NCBI GenBank assembly: GCA_023105745.1
Contig: JALGQZ010000016.1
Coordinates: 27,583,154-27,647,153, forward strand
Length of the DNA stretch: 64,000 nucleotides
Reading direction: 5' to 3'
DNA from: Austropuccinia psidii
Taxonomy: Eukaryota > Basidiomycota > Pucciniomycetes > Pucciniales > Sphaerophragmiaceae
Part shown: positions 59,281-64,000 of the stretch, piece after piece
How positions within the stretch are numbered: the first letter of the stretch is position 1
Layout: the number at the start of each line of letters is the position of its first letter
The notes under the pieces: generated by a model
What the model was told of the DNA's origin: nothing
The model's database searches: none
Seen by the model: the letters and a program-made list of their open reading frames with translations, nothing else
Made by a program: the position numbers and the translations under genes

Positions 59281-62200
59281 ATGGAAGAAAGAAGAAAGAA
59301 GAATTCTAAATACATCAATACTTCAGGACACTAGTTAATTCTTGGAAAGAATTGAAATAACTTATTGAAGACAGATCACCAAATTTTAGCAGCCCAATAA
59401 AAAAACTTCTGAAGAAGGTGAGACAAGTAAATAAGCCAACTCCTCAAGAACTTAACACAACTTTTTTATGAAATCCTTATTAAACACCCTTATCACCAAA
59501 CCCACCTATATTTCAAGAAACCTTCAAGGTCACTCATGAAAGACTCCAAGAAATTAATTTTGGCCCACCAGAATGGTTATCAGATGAAGAAATTAACTTA
59601 CTCAAAAGTTTAATTACATTAAGGAAAACAGCAATAGATTCATGTGAAGAGGAAAGAGGATTACTCAAACACTCATATTGAAAAACCTACAAGATACCAG
59701 TAATACCTCATGAATCTTGAAAGAAGAAACCAATTTCCATACCCAAATCACTTTTATCTCAGAAAACTGAAATATTTAGAGAAAGAATCAGGACTGGACA
59801 CTATGAGAAATTAACCTCCAGCTACACAAGCTCAATATTTTATGTTGAAAAACCAAATAGGAAAATCAGAATTTTCCATGAACTTCAAGAACTCAAAAAA
59901 GTCACTGTAAAGGATGCTGGCTTACCACCTCACATTGAAGAATTTTTAGATGCATTTTTAGGAAGAGAATGCTATGGACTAGGAGACATAATGGGAGGAT
60001 ATGATTAAAGAGAATTAGATGTCACCACAAGACCCCTAACCACTTTTGAAACACCCCTTGAAAGGATGAAACTCACAAGATTACCCCAAGGAGCCACTAA
60101 CTCAGTAGCATTATACCAAGCCTAAATGACCTGGATACTCCAAGAGGAAATACCAGAAAGTGTAGAAAGTCTTATTGATAATGGAGAAATAAAAAGCCCA
60201 AGATCACTTTACAACCAAGAAAAACCACCAGAAAACCCTTCAATCAGAAGATCTATAGGCAAATATGTCATAAAATTGGAAGTAATTTTATTCAGGAGTG
60301 AAGACACAGGACTTACTATCTCAGGATAAAAGTCTTAATTCTTTGTGCCAGCTTTGGACATAGTAGGGAATGCTGTATCATTAAAAGGAAGAACAATCTT
60401 AAAACAAAATATCAAAAAACTTCAAAATTGGCCAAAACCTCTTAACGAAAAAGATATAACAGTATTTCTTGGAATTTGTGCCTATGTAAGGATGTTTATT
60501 TAAAGCTTCTCACCAGTTGAATCACCACTCAGAAGTCTCACCAGAGAAGATGTTGACTGGTACTGGTATCAAAAATGTGACAAAGCCTTCCATAAGCTCA
60601 GAAATATGTGGAGAAGAAATTAACTTCAAGAAACTGGATTATGGCAAAGGAGAAGGCAAAATGAAATTAGTATCAGACTCAGGCTAAATTGCTGCAGGAG
60701 CAGTAGTCACTAAAGAAGACAAATAAGGAAAGGATAGACCAGTACTACTATATGAATTAATGACTTTTCAAAATTTTAATCAAAATACTCACAAACCAAA
60801 TTGGAACTATATCAACTTGCAAGAATTCTCAAAAAGCTTCAAACAATACTTTGGGGACAAAACGTTGAGGTAAAAGCTGATGCCAAGGCCTTAATTGAAA
60901 TGATAAACACCCCTTACTTACCCAATACCCCCATGAAAAGATGGGTGGCTTTAATTCAACTATTCTCCTTTGATTTGGTACAAAAGCCAAGGATAGCCTT
61001 CACTATTCCAGATAGCCTATCCAGAATACCAAAAAACTCAGAAGAAGAAGATGAAGATGCACCAGAATCTGATGAAGAGGAAAATTTTATCCAGCCACAC
61101 TGTGGATTTGGGGCTAAGAATGTAAATTAACTCAATTTTTCAGGAACACAAGTTCCAAAAAAACAAGAATTATTTTGGAAGAGAATGCAAGTATACTTAA
61201 GTACAATAAAAAAACCAAAATCAAGTAAGGATGAAGGATTAAAAAGGATAAAAAGAAGGTCACCCAGCTTTTTCTTGGAAGATAGCCAGATCAAAAAAGG
61301 AAATAACTCAAACCCTCAATTGGTCATATCAAGTAAAGAAGCTCAAAGCTAAATTTAAAGGAGTCATGGGACACAGAGGAAAAAATGAAGCTTATAAAAG
61401 GATTAAAGCAAGATATTGGTGGGAAGGAATGAAGGAATCAGTCAGTAAATGGGTTCAATCTTTCATTGCCTCCAAAAGAGAAGTCAAAGCTTACAAAGGG
61501 AATAAGGAAAGTCTACAGAATCATAAACAATCTTTGAAAGGGTCATAATGAATGCAGTTAATTTCAAATATGGAAGCTGGAAGTACATGGATGTTTCCAG
61601 AGATATTTTTTCAGGTTGGAAAGAAACAGTTGGACTTGTAAAATTAAAAGCAAAAGCAGTTTCAGAATGGTTCACCTCAGAATGGATATGCAGGTATAGC
61701 TCACCAAAAGAAGTAACTGTGGATGGGGGAACCAGAGTTTGCAAAAGAATTTCAATATGCAGTAAAGAAAGCAGGATCAAGGGTAAGAGTCACCACACCC
61801 TATCAGAGTCTCAAGGAATGGTTGAAAGGAGCCATAGACAGATCAAGGATGCACTAGTAAAAAGGTATGGGTAAAATGGAGGAAAGGGAAAAAATATCTA
61901 CCACTAGTTACATTGGATGAATTTCAACTCAAAGAACAACTGTTTCCTCACCATTTTAACAACTAACAGTATCACCAATTGATATTGAAACAAAAATACT
62001 TTCAGCAGTAAGATGGCAAATAATCTCCACAACTGGGGAATTATCGGAATCCAGAGCCAAACAGCTAGAAGGGAAGCAACAGAAAATCCCCAAAAATCAA
62101 GGGAGGACTCAATGAAATATTGGGAAAGAAAAATTGAATAAAAACTCAGATCACCACTTAATCCAGTAGATTTTGTACTGGTCTACAACTAAACAATAGA

Positions 62201-62463
62201 AAAAATTGGGGACTACTATTTGAAAACAAATGGAATGAACCATAAAGAGTAATCAGAAAAGTAAAAAATGGACCATATGAACTGGAGGAGCTGGATGGAA
62301 CCAAATTATCAATAATATTTGCTGCCCCCCAAATCAAAAGGTTTTACCCAAGAGGAAAGTTGATAGACACAAAAGGAGATACAGAAGAAAAACAAAGTGA
62401 AGAAAAGGAATCAATAAGTGAGGAAAAGCTATTGGATGAGACCACAGAATCAGATGAAGAATA
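59281..62463 (+). pseudogene. Family-D reverse transcriptase, RNase H and integrase
   Basis: From about 59330 readable as SSPIKKLLKKVRQVNKPTPQ, VTHERLQEINFGPPEWLSDE, RTGHYEKLTSSYTSSIFYVE, LGDIMGGYD, RLPQGATNSVALYQA. The catalytic motif at 60171-60188 is LIDNGEI, with the second Asp changed to Asn. RNase H and tether follow (KLELYQLARILKKLQTILWG, IPDSLSRIPK). The integrase starts MGHRGKNEAYKRIKARYWWE at 61366, but both Cys of the zinc pair are lost (SFIASKRE). The first catalytic Asp region reads MNAVNFKYGSW, later VTVDGG and SQGMVERSHRQ remain. The end (NGPYELEELDGTKLS, then ETTESDEE) stops at 62463. It is the missing second half of a D element. Confidence 0.75.
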
Positions 62464-62500
62464 GGGAGCTCTCACCTGGGATTCCAGGGACAGAATTAAA

Positions 62501-62512
62501 TGGAGAGGGGAA
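62501..62512 (+). promoter_or_regulatory. Polypurine tract of family D
   Basis: TGGAGAGGGGAA immediately before the LTR start. Confidence 0.65.
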
Positions 62513-64000
62513 TGTGGTATTCACTACCATTTTTTCACCAAGATCAAGCTCATGGTAGTCCACAAAAGCCGTAAACTCAACCCACAGGAACACTTACAGT
62601 CAGATTTTACACCAAAAGGTCATTTTTACAGAAAGAAGCTGGAGTTAATCCATAATACCATGGCACAGGAGCCATAGGGCAGTTTATAGGTTAAAATTAT
62701 TCAGTTTAATTATGCATATGTAAAAAGCAAGTTAAATATACAAAACTAGTTACAACAAATAATTTACCACCATTTGAAATACACACCCCACCCAGCTTTA
62801 CACCCCTCTTATAACCACTGGACTCATGCATCAAGAGAAGTACACCTGCAGGAATTACACAGCCAGCTTTCATTAAACATAGGAAAGTTACATGATGCAA
62901 AGATCAACCCCATGAAATTCAAAAAAGTCATTCCCAACACAGCCATAGAAGTACCTTCTCTTATATATATAGTAACCCCGCTTTAATCCTTGAGGAAGCA
63001 GCAAAACCATTTACAAAACTTGTCACCTCTTGCAATCAAAAACTATTTAAATCAGGATTCATTTAGTACACAACTTTATTTAAATCTCAACCACATGAGT
63101 ATGTGTATGTCAAACCAAAACAATCACATCCTCTAATTCCCAAAAGGAAATTCATCAGTGCAAGAAATTAACACCTGACCTCACTTTAAACTTCAAAAAA
63201 TAAGAAACAAAGCCATGGAACCTGCATAAATGAAACAGCCAATTCTAAAAGCCTAAAATACAGCATGTGCAAAGGAAATGAAATTTCATAATGTGATACT
63301 GTACCCACTAACAGCATATCATTTGAAAGAAAAGAGACTGTACACAAGAAAAAACCACAGAAAATTGAAATCACCTCCTTAATGCAAGGAAAATCACAGA
63401 ATATAATGTAATGATCAGCTTGCCAAAAGATCATCATGTGATAAATGGAGGCTGTGAAGAAAAATAATTATCACCAAGCCTTAAATCACCTGACCAATGA
63501 AAAAAAGGTCCTCACCAAAAAAAAGTCACATGACTGAATAAAGGGAAATTATAGTGGAAAAAGACAGCTCCCAAGGAGGGCCCCCTAGGCTCCCAAAAGA
63601 TATAGAGAGAGGGGCTCTCTCCCCCCTATGAAAATTATATACCATGCACATTATATCCCCTGCATATTATAGGCATAGGAATAATCAGTCCTTCAACTGA
63701 GAAGTAGTCCAGTAAATTATAGTGAGCTTACGTTCCCAGTAGCCAGGCTGAGTGGAAATATAGTGCTTAAGATTACCCAGTAGGTAAGCTCAGTTTAATC
63801 TTAGTATTAAAGAAAGAAAGTTATCCAGTACCTAAGATTAGGGTTACAACTCTAATGAAATATTTTATCCAGTACAGTTAACACCCTTTATCAAAATTTG
63901 AAACTTACTTACCCCTTTCAACATCCAATATCAAAGAATCATACCTTTCAAAATTTAACACATACAATTCTACCTTATTATTAACCAAAATAAAAAGCTC
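62513..64000 (+). repeat. Family-D 3' LTR (runs off the right edge)
   Basis: Starts TGTGGTATTCACTACC and follows the D LTR at 19523 for the 1488 bp visible, for example CACCCAGCTTTACACCCCTC, ATAACCACTGGACTCATGCA. By comparison with the 5' LTR about 460 bp lie beyond the window. Confidence 0.8.

Noticed and set aside
1..64000. tRNA and rRNA genes
   Set aside because: No T-arm-like GTTCGAATC context or rRNA-like block was noticed by eye; a dedicated scan could still find one.

Overview
The window is eukaryotic nuclear DNA, most likely from a rust fungus (Basidiomycota, Pucciniales). The evidence seen is a host gene with five short GT-AG introns, very AT-rich intergenic blocks, and large, CpG-poor, nested Ty3/Gypsy retrotransposons with LTRs of about 1.9 kb. 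The gag and pol families resemble those I know from rust genomes, Austropuccinia psidii in particular; that species link is recollection, not something the sequence proves.

Layout. 1-11 kb is the gene-bearing side. It holds the start of a PIF/Harbinger-type transposase relic running off the left edge, a convincing six-exon minus-strand gene for a Rud3/GMAP-210-type golgin (811-2680), an AT-only low-complexity block, and a decayed two-gene Harbinger relic (a Myb/SANT-like protein at 4723-5769 on plus, a DDE transposase at 6040-7075 on minus). A GC- and CpG-richer stretch at 8.65-10.95 kb looks like an unrecognised multi-exon gene, possibly decaying. 11.3-13.5 kb is another AT block and contains a 733-bp TA-flanked terminal-inverted-repeat element.

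From about 13.5 kb to the right edge almost everything is nested LTR retrotransposons. An old family-A copy (A-prime) starts at 14409. It carries a solo A LTR in its leader (15604-17368) and a solo C LTR in its gag (17702-18443), and is then broken by a family-D element (5' LTR 19523-21475). The gag, protease and accessory region of D lie at 21.9-26.8 kb. A D reverse transcriptase/RNase H/integrase and 3' LTR reappear at 59.3-64 kb, so D may be one element split by about 32 kb of later insertions. Inside that interval are a solo A-type LTR (28201-41216, target duplication GCACT), itself interrupted by a complete 11.26-kb family-A element (28974-40237, target duplication AAATT). A further solo C LTR (target duplication GAAAT) cuts the coding region of that element. 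Next come a degenerate hairpin satellite (about 42.6-45.5 kb) and a complete 10.41-kb family-B element (47106-57516, target duplication GAAAG).

Families A and B are related chromovirus-like Ty3/Gypsy elements: a small ORF1, a gag in the +1 frame ending in a CCHC knuckle, protease, RT, RNase H, integrase and a chromodomain-like tail. Every copy has stops and frameshifts, and some have lost catalytic residues, so none looks autonomous. No new defence system or biosynthetic cluster was seen. The most interesting signals are the nesting record, a possible spliced leader ORF that starts inside the A LTR, the shared +1 ORF1/gag arrangement, a conserved CACGTG-containing leader element, a duplicated accessory domain in D, the hairpin satellite and the TIR element.
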